Notes under the pieces: generated by a model
Seen by the model: the letters and a program-made list of their open reading frames with translations, nothing else
Told to the model about the DNA's origin: nothing
The model's database searches: none
Position numbers and translations under genes: made by a program
Assembly (NCBI GenBank): GCA_009733715.1
Contig: WMKJ01000010.1
Coordinates: 1 to 64,000 of the forward strand
Source: Herpomyces periplanetae
Lineage: Eukaryota > Ascomycota > Laboulbeniomycetes > Herpomycetales > Herpomycetaceae
Reading direction: 5' to 3'
DNA length: 64,000 nucleotides
Part shown: in pieces, positions 12,264 through 24,716 of the stretch
Layout: each line of letters opens with the position of its first letter
Position numbering within the stretch: the first letter of the stretch is position 1

Positions 12264-12554
12264 TCAAACTGGACCGATCAACTGACAAACATGGGTTAAC
12301 GTTCCATTCTGGCAGTAAAAGAGACTCGACTTGATACAGTAGAACTCGGACTGCGGACGGCTAACAGTGAGGCCAAATTCATTGTCGGATGGATTGTTCG
12401 GTGACATTCTTTTAGACCTGTTAAACCGAGCATCCAATAATTTGATCACTTTCACGTTTTCCTGTAGTGGGATAAACGAGTCATGTTGAGTGCGGTCGGG
12501 TAGCTGTTCCGCATCTACAATCACGACTATCACCGTCACTATCCCGATAATCAT
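12264..12554 (-). CDS. Possible small secreted protein
   Basis: A 96-residue frame starts with ATG at 12554. The first 15 residues, MIIGIVTVIVVIVDA, form a strongly hydrophobic segment ending in Asp-Ala before EQLPDR, as a signal peptide with a cleavage site would. The mature part has three cysteines near the C terminus (YCIKSS, FYCQNG, HVCQL), an N-glycosylation sequon (NGT) and ends in QLIGPV. The frame stays open upstream of the ATG, so this may instead be a piece of something longer. No homologue or splice context is recognised; a chance frame in a gene-poor stretch is a real possibility. Confidence 0.25.
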   Translation of the reverse strand: MIIGIVTVIVVIVDAEQLPDRTQHDSFIPLQENVKVIKLLDARFNRSKRMSPNNPSDNEFGLTVSRPQSEFYCIKSSLFYCQNGTLTHVCQLIGPV

Positions 12555-13193
12555 AATTATAGCAATAGTTTTGCCTTGAAAAATGTAAATGTGCCCACTT
12601 AACGTTGAACTAATGGCATAGCGCAACGCTAAGCTACACTAAATTATGCCATTACACTCCATGCCATGTCATAACACACAATTGCCTTAACCATGTTGAA
12701 CTTGAGCATGGTTAACTTGACTTTGTTTTACCAGTACGATGCCTTTTAGGGCTGTGTGTATGTCTCAAGCTGAACAGGGCATGGCATAGGCATGAAACGA
12801 TATAACGAGACACGATGATAAGGAAAAACGATCAAAACCATTCGACACGGCAAAGTGATAATCGTAAAAGTACGTGCACACACATATCCATCTAAAATGA
12901 AGTCATCTGATAAAGTGGAAGGGGAGAGTATGATAATCCTCTGGTTTGAATGATTTGAACACGTTAGTATAACTTGGGAACTTTTTGTGGTATACGCCAT
13001 CACGTTTACGGAAATGCAAACTTACACAAAGCGTCTACGCATATAACACTGCACGATTTGCAACAGCGTAAACGAGTTCATTAGCCGTAACCGGAAAACA
13101 TGGTTATAAGAAAAGTCCAGGTAACCTGCCGTAATTAACCCTGTTGCATAACGTTTACGTACCATGTGCAATAAACTCCGAAGCAAAGACCAC

Positions 13194-13223
13194 GATGGCG
13201 ACGGCGACGACGACGACGACGAC
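13194..13223. repeat. (GAC)n/(GGC)n trinucleotide tract
   Basis: About ten trinucleotides, mostly GAC/CGA, in non-coding DNA. Confidence 0.85.
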
Positions 13224-13501
13224 ACCAACCACACCTTATACTTGAACGAAGCGGGGCAAAACTGGCGTCCATGGTAAGAGTAGGTACGTGCACGCATACG
13301 CGGGGGAGACAGCAAGGAATTTTGTATTATATCTACTCACTTGAGAATATAACGCAAAGCCTAGTGTTAACTGTCACGCTTGCTTTTACCACTATTGTGT
13401 TCACACCGCTATGCAATCATGTCACACGATTGTCTACCGTGGGTGCATGTGCATAAGTATGCGTAGGCGCAAGCGCACGCACATGGATAGATGATCATGA
13501 C

Positions 13502-13543
13502 TGTGTCCGCGTCCGTGTCCGTGTTCGTGTCCGTGTCCTTGTT
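13502..13543. repeat. Hexamer tandem repeat (TGTCCG-like)
   Basis: About seven imperfect copies of a GTGTCC/GTCCGT hexamer. On the minus strand it reads as alternating Asp-Thr codons, but no gene is supported there. Confidence 0.8.
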
Positions 13544-15876
13544 CAAATAGATTGCTATGCTATTGCATCGATTTTGGGAGCTAGCACAGTTTAGGTGATT
13601 AAACAACCTTTGAGTTAGCCTGCTATGAAAATGTATTCAAATTAGCACAGGTTAAAGTGTGTGCGTGTGAGTATGCGTGCAAAACTTTTACACAAAACGA
13701 TGTATAAAGTCAGGTTGGCTCGCTCGCTTGTGTAAAATGACCACGACAATACACCAATAATCACACTAAACCTGACCAAACGGGTCATGCCTTGTCTGTT
13801 ACATGTTCCAGCATGAATCGTAAAATGATCTCAGCGGAAAAAAAAGAGAGTACGTGCTTGTATGCGTGTGAGTGTATAGCGTTAAGATATGCCTTGATAA
13901 TTATTATCAACATCACCTTTAACTGCACTGGGTTACACGGACCCAAGGTAGCTTCGAACTGGCACACACCTCATCAGTAATTTATCGTAACGGCGACGAT
14001 TTCACGGCTACAATAAATAATTAACGCATGACGATGCACGCTTAGAAGGTGCTTTAAACACGGCTTTACCAAGTTAGTGTCATGGGAACCTTCAAGATTC
14101 CGCTGTGTACAAACCTACCCATTGGTGATATACGGGAAGGTTTACATGTAAATTGTTGCGCGTGTTAACATGAAAAATTCCCCACCATGACTTAAAGGTT
14201 ACAGATTGGTCAACGAGTATCATAACCATACCTGACCGGCCATAAGGAGCAGTTGGGATCAAAGGTTGACAGATAAAAAACTTGAATACACGCATACACG
14301 TTACTTGAATAAGTGTCATGGGTAAAGATGTTGACATTTTCCACGCAGTTATGGTTAATGTAAAATTAACGGGTTTAACAGTAATTACCCTCTGTTGACG
14401 TCGGGATTAAGGTAAGAATGCGTAGGCTAACCATGATAAACATCTTTACAAGTTTGACGTGGTACTTGATGTTAGGACGGATGAGCAGTTGTTAATCAAT
14501 AATTGCTTGCACTCAATACACGCAGCAAGTGAGGTTAGAGCGTTCAAATTTCGGCGAAGCTAAGACTAGCGGAAAAGGAAATGTGTCAGAATCAAACGAC
14601 GTAGATGATAATAAAAGTAATGTTAGCGTATAAGAGAATAGAAAACAAAGTTGGGTAGGCTAGCCCGTTCAAGTAATGAGATGGCATAGAAATACAGAAG
14701 TGTAACGGTTGTGAATATTGATGAAAAAAAGACGGGGGATTTGAAACTTACGATTTAAAGGGACGATTATTCGACCAAAAAAATGGCAATAAAAAGGTTC
14801 GCAACGGTATCTGATTTGCGAATAATCCAGCTCGTGATGTTTCAGGTAGGCAAGCATGCATTAGCTCGATTAAATGAAGGGCAAACTTTGGCGTGGAGAA
14901 GTATAAAATTAAAAGCTCCAACCAATCCGGAATTCAGCGTTTAGATAGTTCACTTGAAGATGGTGATAATTTGAATGGTCCGTTTAGTCAAGGGAAACGT
15001 GAGTAAACAGGGTGAGTATGTTAAGATAAATGACGGGGAAATACAAACGGGAGGATAACGATCGGCGTGAAACACGGCAAAGGGAAGCGGGATATGGAGA
15101 ATTCAAATGGATTGGAGAGCAGGCGGAAGAAAATTTAATGACGATGATGATAAGTGCAGAGTACACCGACAAACTTGGATTAGTAGAAATGCCCGTACGG
15201 GGAGGAAGAGTACTGAACCAATTGATTATGGGGTAAATGGGATAGTTCAGCAGAGGAAAGCAAGAAAGGGAAGGGAAAGAAAATAGTCGTGGTGATCCAG
15301 GAAAGAAAAGAGTCTCTGCGCGATACAAAGGCTCCGGATGTCAATTTGTTCACGACTACGGTCAACGACAATTGGAATAAATCCCATTTTGTGAAGCCCC
15401 CATCAAACCCGAAACGCTCGGGGCCCAATCCCTTTAATCAGTAGATCATGGTTCGACCGTCGCCAACAGCTTCGGGGGAAACCAATCATCTACCCATCCT
15501 GAGATGAGATGTATAGATATCCTGTTCGTCGATTCATCCCCCACGATGGAGTTCACCACTTAACCTCGTTAGCCCAAACAATAACCCCAGAACTTGCGAC
15601 GAACCTCTTAGAATAAATCCTTTACTCACTTACCTCCAGTTACACCCAATTGATTGGAAACACGTCGGGCAGGCTCGTCCCTTCACCATCATGATGATGT
15701 CTTCTCGCGCAAAATTCTGGTTCAATTCCCTCTTCCTCCTGGGATTTATTCCATTCAAAGTATCTCGATATACTCCATCAAATTAACCTTCACCATCCAT
15801 GGCGCTGTCTCTCCCAACCATCTTCCCTGGGCCGGCAAAATGATAACAAACTAGTGTTTTCACACTTCAACGTATA

Positions 15877-18800
15877 TCATGTCATCTTAAGCCTACGAAT
15901 ACCGTTTTCTCGTACTCGCTTGATAAATTGAAAAAAAAACCGACCCATTTCTTCAATTTCACTTCTTGATCTCTCTTTTCCAAGGTTATTCACACTAGAG
16001 TTGCCATTTCCACTATTCCCCATGCTTTTTATACTCGACACAACGTTATGTCCACTCAACCATTCAGCATAGTTTTGTGCTTCTTCTTTACTCAAACCCA
16101 TTTCACTAAATTCATGGGCGAGATGAGTTAAATATTCCGATCCAGCTTTGGCCAAAAAGTTCACTTGCATTATAACTATTTCTTCCGTCAACTCTTTTGT
16201 TAATCCATCCTTCACTTCAAACCGTTTATCCATGGGAATTATCCAAGCCAAGCCGGCAAACTTACGCACCGCAAAGTCGGTAAAACCAGGAATCTTGTGA
16301 ACTTCCGACTTTTCTGCCTCTAATTGTGCTACCTTGGGTTTATCGTGTACCCTGTATCCATTATCCTGCAACTCTTTTGCTGCTTTATCAATTGTCCCCC
16401 CATTATCAACCGTTACTTGATGCATATCACCCTCCCCGAATACATTTAACATCTTATTTATCAATTTAAACGTTAAACACGCATTTCCAATATCATCAAC
16501 TTCCCCGGCTTTGCTTTGACATGCTGTCATCACTTGCTCAAATATACCTCTATTATCCTCACTAAACAAAATCCATCCGAACCCATGTTGAATGGTTATC
16601 ATTAGGAATTGTAAAAACTCTCGAGTTAAATCCATAATCTCCAACCTTTCATCCGTTCCACTAGAAATTCCATCACTCATTTCTATTCCTTCCAATACTT
16701 TCCCTAACACTGACATAAATACATTATTCAAAATCCCGGCTACTTTTTGACCAAACTCAAATATAACTTGTTCCAGTAATCGTAAAACTAGACCCAATTC
16801 TTCTCTATTCGCTTGAACTAAAATACAGCCGTTTATCCATCGTGGTAATTGGGCTAGTACACCATCGCCAATCGTTCTTAAAAATCTTGCCAAACTGTAT
16901 CGTGCTGCAGCTCGTATTAACATATACGTTCCCATTGATTCAAGGGCAAATGCAACAGCCTCTAAACATGGATAAAATGTTTCTCTTATACACTTTAAAC
17001 CTTCTTCGTCCAGGGCCTTAATTCCTCCACCGTCACTGAAACCGTGGCATATCGTACCTAATACCATAATATCATGATGAACTTGCACAATAGCTTGTGC
17101 ATCGCCGTTTTTACCTCGACTAATACTCATTTCCATATCACGAAATATGGGTGATACAACGTTTTGAATTAACATAACCTTTTTGTTAATTGGGACTCCA
17201 TTTCCCGCTACCATGTTACCAATAGCTTCATACAGGTAAAGTTGTCCACGAAAAACTGTGTCACTGGTCGATTGTTGTTCGTCATTTAGCTTAAAGCATG
17301 CATCATTTTTCCCTTCTCTCATGCATCCTTCCTCTGCACTAGCCTTGATCGTTAACAAATCACTAATTGATTGAATAACTGATTCACAAACTTCGCTGAG
17401 TGCATTTCGCAAAGTTTTCACAAATCGCATCAATAAATACCAAGCGCGCAGTTTGACCTGCATCTGCTCGCTATGCGCAAATTGGACGTAATTCGTTAAT
17501 CCTCGGGGTATTAAGTACTGCTCTACCTCGTATACTTTAACGTATCGACTGCTGATTTCCATGAACAACATATGAACACTGGGATGAGCAAACCTGGCTA
17601 AATTGGCTTCTGTCATTTTGCACACTAAATAAATAATTCGAGATCCGACAACTGATCCAGCTTCATTGTTTTTGTTATATATTCCTGTCCGTCCGACTGT
17701 ATCACCCAGGTTGAATAATTCGTAGAGGGCCAACTCTAACTCTTGCCACTTTAGTTCGCCATCCTGTCTTTCGGCTCGTAGTAAACTTCCAGCGATCATG
17801 TTACTTAACGTATCTATATACTCAGTTTCCCTTATCTCACATATTATTTTCTGTAGAGTCAGCAGCTTCTTTCGTAAAGCTTCGAATTCATCCCCACCTC
17901 CATCATCACTCTCATCGCCTCCTGTTCCTCCCCATACAAAATTGTCATCGTACTTCATTTTCAATAAAATGGAATTTAACATAGGCATTAACCAATCGTT
18001 AAACCGTGCGGGTAAGTTATCCGGTGATCTAGCCAGTTTTCGAAATAATGTTAAAGCTTCGGTGAATGCAGGTAAAACACAGTTGCACACTTCATCATAG
18101 TCATGAGAAAAAATGAAGAGTAACCCTGGCAAAAACTGAATAAGCGCTTCACTTGACCTGACCTGCAACTCCTTGTTTTCACTACTTCCTGATACTTCAG
18201 TGATTTTTGCTAAATCCAGCACGGTAGCATTAATTAATCGCGCAACAGATTCTGCCAATTCGACATCATATTCGGCCCGGGGGGTTTTACCCGAATTGGA
18301 CAAAGAAGCACTATTGATCAGCGTGTTGACTAAATTTTCCAGTTGAAGATAATTAATTAAATCTAGCTTTTCACCGTTACTCATTTTCTTTGTCACAATT
18401 TTCGTCAAGGTGTCCAAAGCCGCATCTCGAATTTTGGGTACATCCACATTCTCCTGACCAAACTGAGTAGCTTTACTTCTGTCCACGGATAAATGTTGTC
18501 CTACTATATTATAGAGAGCCGACATGGTTGCCTCATTTACTATTAAGGTGATAGGTATCCATTGAGCCCAATTTCCCAAAGAATTTAGGCATAAAACAAT
18601 GAGGTTTGAATCCACATCTTGCCACTTTAGCAGTAGGATTTGCCATGATCTAGCTATATCTTCTACATCGCAAGAACGAATTTTGTCTCGCAAATCAGCA
18701 TGTAATTTTGCTTCGTCATTTGAACGCACGATAATTTTATCGGCTATTTGATTGTGAATTGACTCTAAAATTTTAAAGTATAGAGTGGTGCTTTGAATGT

Positions 18801-19449
18801 TGCTCAGCCCAAGACATTGAGGTTGCCCACCGTCGGCTAGAGAGCGAAAATCGCGGAAGAAACTGGACCATGTATTGGCATACATGCGTTCAAATAGCAT
18901 GGTAAGGGTTTGGCTTAGTTTATTTTGTATAAGAGAACTTTCCATAAACTCCATACTAGGGGTACCTGTATAGTTGTTCGATACATGACTTAGCAAGGTT
19001 GAACGGATCAATTCCAAATTTCCGGGATTCGAGCAGTTTTGCACAGCGTGGTTAATTAAATCTAAACAGTAATGACGAACAACTTCGTGGGCGCGAGGGT
19101 TACGCACAAAGAGTGATAGGCAATCCTGCCATGAATTAGGGTTGCATCTTAATTGATCGATAAATTCAAGTGCCTGGGATTTCAAAGTAGGATTGGCCGA
19201 TGAGTTCCATGCTATTTCAATTGCCTTCTCTATCTACTCAGGTAGGCAGAGTTAGTATATAGCTCAAATATTTATACCGGGCATATCATATGGAAAACAA
19301 GAGGCTATGAAATTAATGAGGGGTTCGCCAGAATTTTAGAATTTCTGTCACATACAGAGTGGATTAAGGAATAACTGACGACATAATGTCATGGTGACAA
19401 GAGGGCTGAGGGTTTACGGATGGGAGAGTCAACTTACCTGACTATCCAT
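15877..19449 (-). CDS. LOS1: Exportin-T (tRNA nuclear export receptor, Los1/XPOT)
   Basis: Two exons: a 12-base first coding exon 19449-19438 (Met-Asp-Ser-Gln) and 19233-15877, intron 19234-19437 (GTAAGT donor, TAG acceptor, phase 0), 1123 residues. Joining them gives IEKAIEIAWNSSANP followed by LKSQALEFIDQLRCNPNSWQ, the characteristic start of exportin-T/importin-beta family proteins, where the first HEAT helices bind Ran-GTP. The remainder is an all-helical HEAT-repeat solenoid; a conserved block near GLAWIIPMDKRFE lies towards the C terminus. Length fits Los1 (about 1100). The family binds mature tRNA with Ran-GTP and exports it through the nuclear pore. An acidic Gly/Asp-rich loop (GGTGGDESDDGGGDE) sits near residue 435. 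The first ATG would be missed without the tiny exon. Confidence 0.93.
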
Positions 19450-21646
19450 GTTGCGTAACGGGTAAAAGACACTTTGTGAAAATTAGGTGAGTAAATGCTG
19501 AAAAAGAAAAGTCCATAGAAAAAAGAGCCAAATGAGAATGTACGATGAAGAAGGGAGGTATAGCTCGCTATGGGAACACAAGGATGACATTCAAACTTTT
19601 AGGATGACGTTGATTATTGTGATTGTAGAAACAAGTAATCAGAATGGCGAAATTTTATGTTTAACTAAAGTTCTACTGGGGAGATGGTTTGGAGGTTGAA
19701 AGGACAACGCAAAGCAAGGAAGATGTACGATGGTGGGAGGGGAAAGTAAGATGAAAGACGAGTTAGCTATATATAAGCTTGGTGGAAAGGTTTAAGAGAA
19801 GGTTGAGCAGATCTATGAAGGATAAGCGATGAGGATGACGGGTTGAAGAAGGCAGATGGGGATTATGAGTAAAAAAAATAAGTAATGAGGAAATAGCTGA
19901 GGGGATATGACGAGTCAAGGCATAAAAATAACGGGAGAAAGGGTGATGGGAGTGGTGTGCATGAAGAAGAGAAGAGATAAAGGACAGAGTAAACGACGGA
20001 AGTGGGGAAGATGATGCAAGATAGATAGGATAAGGTAGAGATGGAATAGTGGGGTCGTTTAGGTATATATCAAGGTTAAGTATAGGGAGAGATCGATGGA
20101 AGATGAAGATCACACTAACAGAGAAAGTGAAAGAGTAAAGCGTGAACAAGTGAACACTGGCGATGGAGTAATCAGCATTCAGGTTTAAGGAGGGAAGGAA
20201 TTGATCATTGTTGGGATAAATGAAGAGAGAAGCAAAAGGTAACGAGATGGCCAATTAACGTTTTTTTAGGTTAGCACTATGTAGCATGGCTGACAAATGG
20301 GTTGGGAGAGGTGGTTTAGCGAGAAGGGAAGATGGGTTGAATAGAAAAAGAATTAAGCAATATGGCAGGGGGGTTGTGTAGCGTAAAAGTTAGGGATGAT
20401 GTAGTACTTGGAGAAAGGTATTGAAAGAAGGAAAAATTGTGATGTGACGCGAGAAAGTAGAGGGTTGGTTCTTTGAGGATGATAATGAAGTGAAGAACAA
20501 GAGACCGTTTAAGGGATGATCAAGATGTGCAGAGGGGAATGTTAATAGATGCAAATGATATTGGGAAGAAGTTAAAGTTAATCGGACGAACAACACAAGA
20601 AGTATGGAAGAATTAAAAAAAAGTTTTAAAATGGGAAAAATTTGGAGAAAAATGTTTGTTGAATGGAGCGAGATTGCTTCAATTTATTCGTTCTGCATGC
20701 GAGCTAAAACCCAATGGGTGCTTAGTAAGTCGGTGGAAAGAGGTACCGATTAAGCGAGGCAGAGTGTGGCGAAGCAGGAGGAGATGTGGCGCAGTAGACG
20801 GGACGGGACGAGGGACATGAAGGGTGAGACGAGATGAAATATGAGTGGAGCATTGCATGATTCAGGTAAGATCGAGTCTGAGGGAAGTGTTAAGAACATG
20901 GTTAATTATTTAAGGTAACATGGAGGAGGTATGTGCTAACGCCATTGATTAATATTCTAGATATATACATGAACACGGTTAACAACAAGTGTTATACACT
21001 AATAAATCGAGTTTGATCTAATTTGTTGAGTTGGGAGAAAAATAAGGGTTAAAACACCGAAAATCATATTCTAATGCTATGATGGAACATCGCTCAAGTC
21101 CATTTACTCTATTAATCCATGCCGAACCGAGAAATTAAGCGTACGTTAGGGTATCATGTAATTGACCGACTGAATTGTAATTTTGTTTGTTTGTTTTCCA
21201 TATGGTTACCTTTACGTATTTTGGAAAAGAAAGCGAAGGGTTGTTGAACGAACCGGAGAGAAAAAGAAACGGGATATGAAATCATGGGAATGATTATCTT
21301 GAAGAAAATGCTTAAAAAATTCGAAGGATAAACTGAATGATCCAGATCGTGACGATAACTTTTATTGCCCTTAGTAGGGGAAAGAGAGGGAGGGGAAAAA
21401 TTGGAATGATTGATTCGAAGGTTTATGAAAGTAACACTCATTATAAAGAGGATGAGGATAAAAAGTTAAACCATTTATGTACGTCAAAGATTTAACCAAC
21501 GAATCGGAGGATCATGCAGTCGTTAAAAGCATCGGATAATGACAGCGGGTTGCAAGTTTGATGGGAGGGTAAGCGGCACAGCAGGGAAGAGCGTAGCAAA
21601 TCGTACAAAATCGGAACGGAATAGAGCGAGGAAGGGGAAGGGTAGC
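19450..21646. other. Spacer between LOS1 promoter and phosphodiesterase 3' end
   Basis: 2.2 kb without a supported gene. The plus strand is purine-rich, especially 19730-20650, so the sense strand upstream of LOS1 is pyrimidine-rich. Ser/Leu/Pro-rich minus-strand frames (for example 19763-20254) reflect this bias. Around 20790-20835 there is a five-base quasi-repeat of GGGAC type. The final part, to 21646, should be the 3' untranslated region of the phosphodiesterase gene. Confidence 0.5.
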
Positions 21647-23365
21647 CTAACAGTTGACAATTTCTTTGGACTTATTTCCTTTAGCTCCGCGCCACTTTTT
21701 TCTCCAGGTTTTAAAGGGAAAGCGACCGGAAACAAACTCCGCAACAGACCTAGTATTAGCGCTAGCTTCAATTGTTGCTTTACCTGACAATTCATCTTTA
21801 TCACTTGAACCGATTCTTGACAGGTCACGTGAATCTTTTTGTAGGGAGTCAACCCTCGGACTAGATGAAGTATCTTGTTGGAGAGATGTGTGAGAATTGA
21901 GATCGTTTGTGATGTTTTGATTTTCATTGTTGGTAGACTTGAGGAATTTATTGCTTTCATCGACCGGTTTATTCTCCGAAGATTGTCTTAATGGAGAATC
22001 GGGATAATTTGTGTTTGATTTGGCCTCCTTTATTTTTTCTTCCCAGATAGATCGATTTGATTTTAACTCTTTGACACAGAAGCTTAGGGAAGGGAAAATT
22101 TGGGCGATTGGTTCGAATAAGGGTAAAGCAAAAATATTAATAAAACCGATCTGAGACTGGGCGAGGTTGACAACGTTGTCCTTACCAAAAGGGCCACCGG
22201 GGAGGCAGGAGGGGAGGTCCAATTTTTTTTCGAGTAAACCTTGGTAGGAAAATTCATCACCTAAAGAGTAAGCCCATTTACGGGCGGTATCGAATTCTCG
22301 AGTCTAATCAAAGGAAGGGGGGTATGTTAGTAAAGAGTATATGGGGGATTAAGGGCAAAGAAAGAGGAAACTCACTACGTTGCTGATATCGGCACATTTT
22401 ATCAATAAGTCGCAAAGGAAAATACGCTTCTCGTCGAGTTCCTTTTCTGTCCATTCTGAAGCAACGCGATGGTTGGTTTCGAATTGTTTTTTGAGAAATT
22501 CGAGATCTTTTATGAATTTAAAGTGGGAGCTCATATCGGTAGCGAATATGGAGCTGATCAATCGCTTTCTGAGAAAGGAATCATGGCCGACAGAAGGCCA
22601 GTAATGTTTTAATATTTGACTGAAGGCGGCACTGTGATAGGATTCGAGGACAGATTTGTCATTGTATATGATGGCGAGGGGAGATTTAGTAGCGATGAGG
22701 AAAGCATTGTTAACGCCGGGGTGACCAACGTCATGACCAATGGCGGCGAGGAGTAGAGAAAAGGCGTCTTTGGCGTTAATGATGTTGGATAAGAGGGAGT
22801 TGCACTTGAGGGAGTCGGAGGGATTGAAGTGTTGCGAGGGGGGTAAAGCGCCGATGCACTGAAGGAAGTGATATACAGCTTGTAACACGTCGACAACGTG
22901 TCTAAAGTTATGATAATAAACTGAACTGTTGTAGGCGGCACGACAAGCCATTAAAAAGTTGAGTAACTTATCTTAAGGGAGGAGGTTAGTGGGGGAGGAA
23001 GAGGAAGAGAGGTGGAGGGGGGACAGCTTACCTGAAGGGATGTTCCATTTTTGAAGAAGAGGAGAGGATAGGGCACTTTGGAATATTATGAGAGCGGCGA
23101 TCAAAAGTTCATCATCGGAAAAATGATGAGCAGAAAAGCTCCAGGAAGCGAGGGCAATTTCGATGGTAGAGCGACAAGCGGAATCGATGTTGATTGAGCT
23201 AAGTTTAAGCGTTAGTGGTATAACGCGAAGAAAAACTCTGCTCAGTTTTGACAATAACCTTAGATCATAAGTTTTTGAAGCAGTTTGGTTTTGGCCGGAG
23301 ATGTCTTTGAACAGATTGTTGAAGAGAGACTGATCGATATGGAGGGGGGGATTCAGATCATCCAT
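21647..23365 (-). CDS. PDE2: 3',5'-cyclic-nucleotide phosphodiesterase (Pde2-like, class I)
   Basis: Three exons: 23365-23032, 22971-22376 and 22303-21647; introns of 60 and 72 bp with GTAAGC...AAG and GTGAGT...TTAG, phases 1 and 0; 528 residues. All metal-binding motifs of class I PDEs are present: YYHNFRHVVDV, then GHDVGHPGVNN (the HD signature) and the DISNVTREFDTARKWA block created by the second splice junction. Downstream FINIFALPLFEPIA matches the end of the catalytic domain. The family hydrolyses cAMP to AMP and damps protein kinase A signalling. The last 140 residues are hydrophilic, with Lys-rich ends. The chosen ATG follows a nearly pure pyrimidine leader that contains no AG acceptor, which argues against a further coding exon. 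Confidence 0.93.
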
Positions 23366-24642
23366 GATGGGATAAATGATGGAGTTGGAATGGGTGAAGG
23401 AAATGGAACAGAGGGTAAGAAGATGAAGTGTTCGAGGATTATACACGATGGGGAGGACGGGGAAGGGAGAGGTAAAAGGGAGAGAATAGGAGAAGAGTGA
23501 AGTAAGGGAGGTTTACAGGTGATAGAGAAAATTGAAAGACGGGAAGTGGGGGAGAAGGAAGGGAAAGAGTGAGGAAGTAGGAAATAAGGAATTAAAGGTT
23601 TAGGAGCAGAATAGGATGGAATGAAATGTGGACATGTGCAAGGGTAGAGGAGGGGAAGGGAGATTAAGAGGAGGAGGGAGGAGGGAAAGAAGATAGGGAA
23701 TAAGTTGAATAGAGATATGTTTGGTAGCGGAGAGAAGAGGAGAAAATAGACGGGTATGAAAATAAACAATAAGTGTGAAGGGGGTGATTGGTGGTGAAGA
23801 AAGAAAGTAGATATAAGATTAAGTAGGATAGAGTAAAGGAAGGGATAGAGAGTGGAGGGGAGGGGAGGGGAAGGGAGGGGGAGTGAAAAGGAATAGAGTA
23901 GATGATTAGTGGGATGAAATGGAGGAAAGGGAGGAGAAAAGTTGTGAAGAAGATGATATTTTGTTAGGGTAAAAGGGAGGGTGAAGATAGTATGAATGAA
24001 CACGTGCATATGAAGAGGAGGATAGGAGGAACAAAGAGCAATTAAGTGAGGGAGAAGGGGAAAGGGGAGGAGGGGAAAGAGGAAAGAAATTGATTGAAAG
24101 GGTAAGAAGAATAAGTGAGGTGACAGCAGAGTTTATATAGAGTATTGTAGAGAAGAATAAGTGAGGAAGGGGTAAAGGAAAAGAGTTTTTTATAAGAAAA
24201 AGGAATAGAGGGAATTAGGTGATTTGGAGAGGCAAGAGCGACTTCTAAATAGGGAAAGATATTAGAAAAGATGGGATGGTGAGAAGAGAGTTTAGACGAA
24301 AGAAGTCAGGGATTATAGTGTAGGAAGGGGAAAAAGAAATTAGGGTAACTGAAAACAGTAAGAGCGGTGTGAAGAGTACGGATTGAATTGGGAGGAAGGA
24401 GAGGTGAATGAGAAGGGAGAAGAGATGAAAAATGTGGGGTGAAGGAGAATTGATGGGATGGGATGGAAGAGTGAAGGAATAAAGCCAATAGGAGGGGGGA
24501 AGAGAAGAGATGTTGAGGAAGAATGTTGGAGGATGTGATTGGTTGGAAGGGTAATTAAGTGTGGCGATGGAGGGAGGGACGAAGAGAAAAGATCGGGAGG
24601 GGGAGGGATGTGGCGGTGGGAGGTAGGAGAACGATACACAGA

Positions 24643-24704
24643 GCCCAGTGCCGAGTGCTGGGCGCTAGGCACTGGGCACAGCGCACCGAGCACTGAGCGC
24701 CCAG
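24643..24704. repeat. Nested inverted repeats
   Basis: GCCCAGTGCC at 24643-24652 pairs with GGCACTGGGC at 24668-24677, and CTGGGCGCT at 24658-24666 pairs with AGCGCCCAG at 24696-24704. The two hairpins overlap, so they are mutually exclusive folds or a pseudoknot-like arrangement. They directly precede the minisatellite. Confidence 0.75.
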
Positions 24705-24716
24705 TATCAATATACA

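Larger units (their letters stand above)
9001..15876. other. Long stretch without a confident gene
   Basis: About 6.9 kb with no ORF over 120 codons. It contains simple repeats at 9746-9773, 13194-13223 and 13502-13543, a perfect 19-bp-arm hairpin at 10256-10299 and a degenerate pentamer tract at 10311-10350. One minus-strand frame (12264-12554) could encode a short secreted protein and is listed separately. Plus-strand frames at 15030-15236 and about 15227-15444 look protein-like, but the local purine bias opens several frames at once. Small multi-exon genes such as the DPM3 gene seen elsewhere in the window could be missed here. Confidence 0.5.

Noticed and set aside
15030-15444. Plus-strand frames with Lys/Glu-rich sequence and a C-terminal SNPKRSGPNPFNQ
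   Set aside because: All three plus-strand frames look protein-like here because of purine bias, and I found no phase-consistent splice chain or ATG that links them.
15360-15470. Possible tRNA because of a GGTTCGACC-like string near 15433
   Set aside because: No matching acceptor stem, D-arm or anticodon arm could be drawn around it.
23353-24009. Minus-strand frame of 218 codons
   Set aside because: Same composition effect in the polypyrimidine leader of the phosphodiesterase gene; Leu/Ser/Pro/Phe-rich without motifs.
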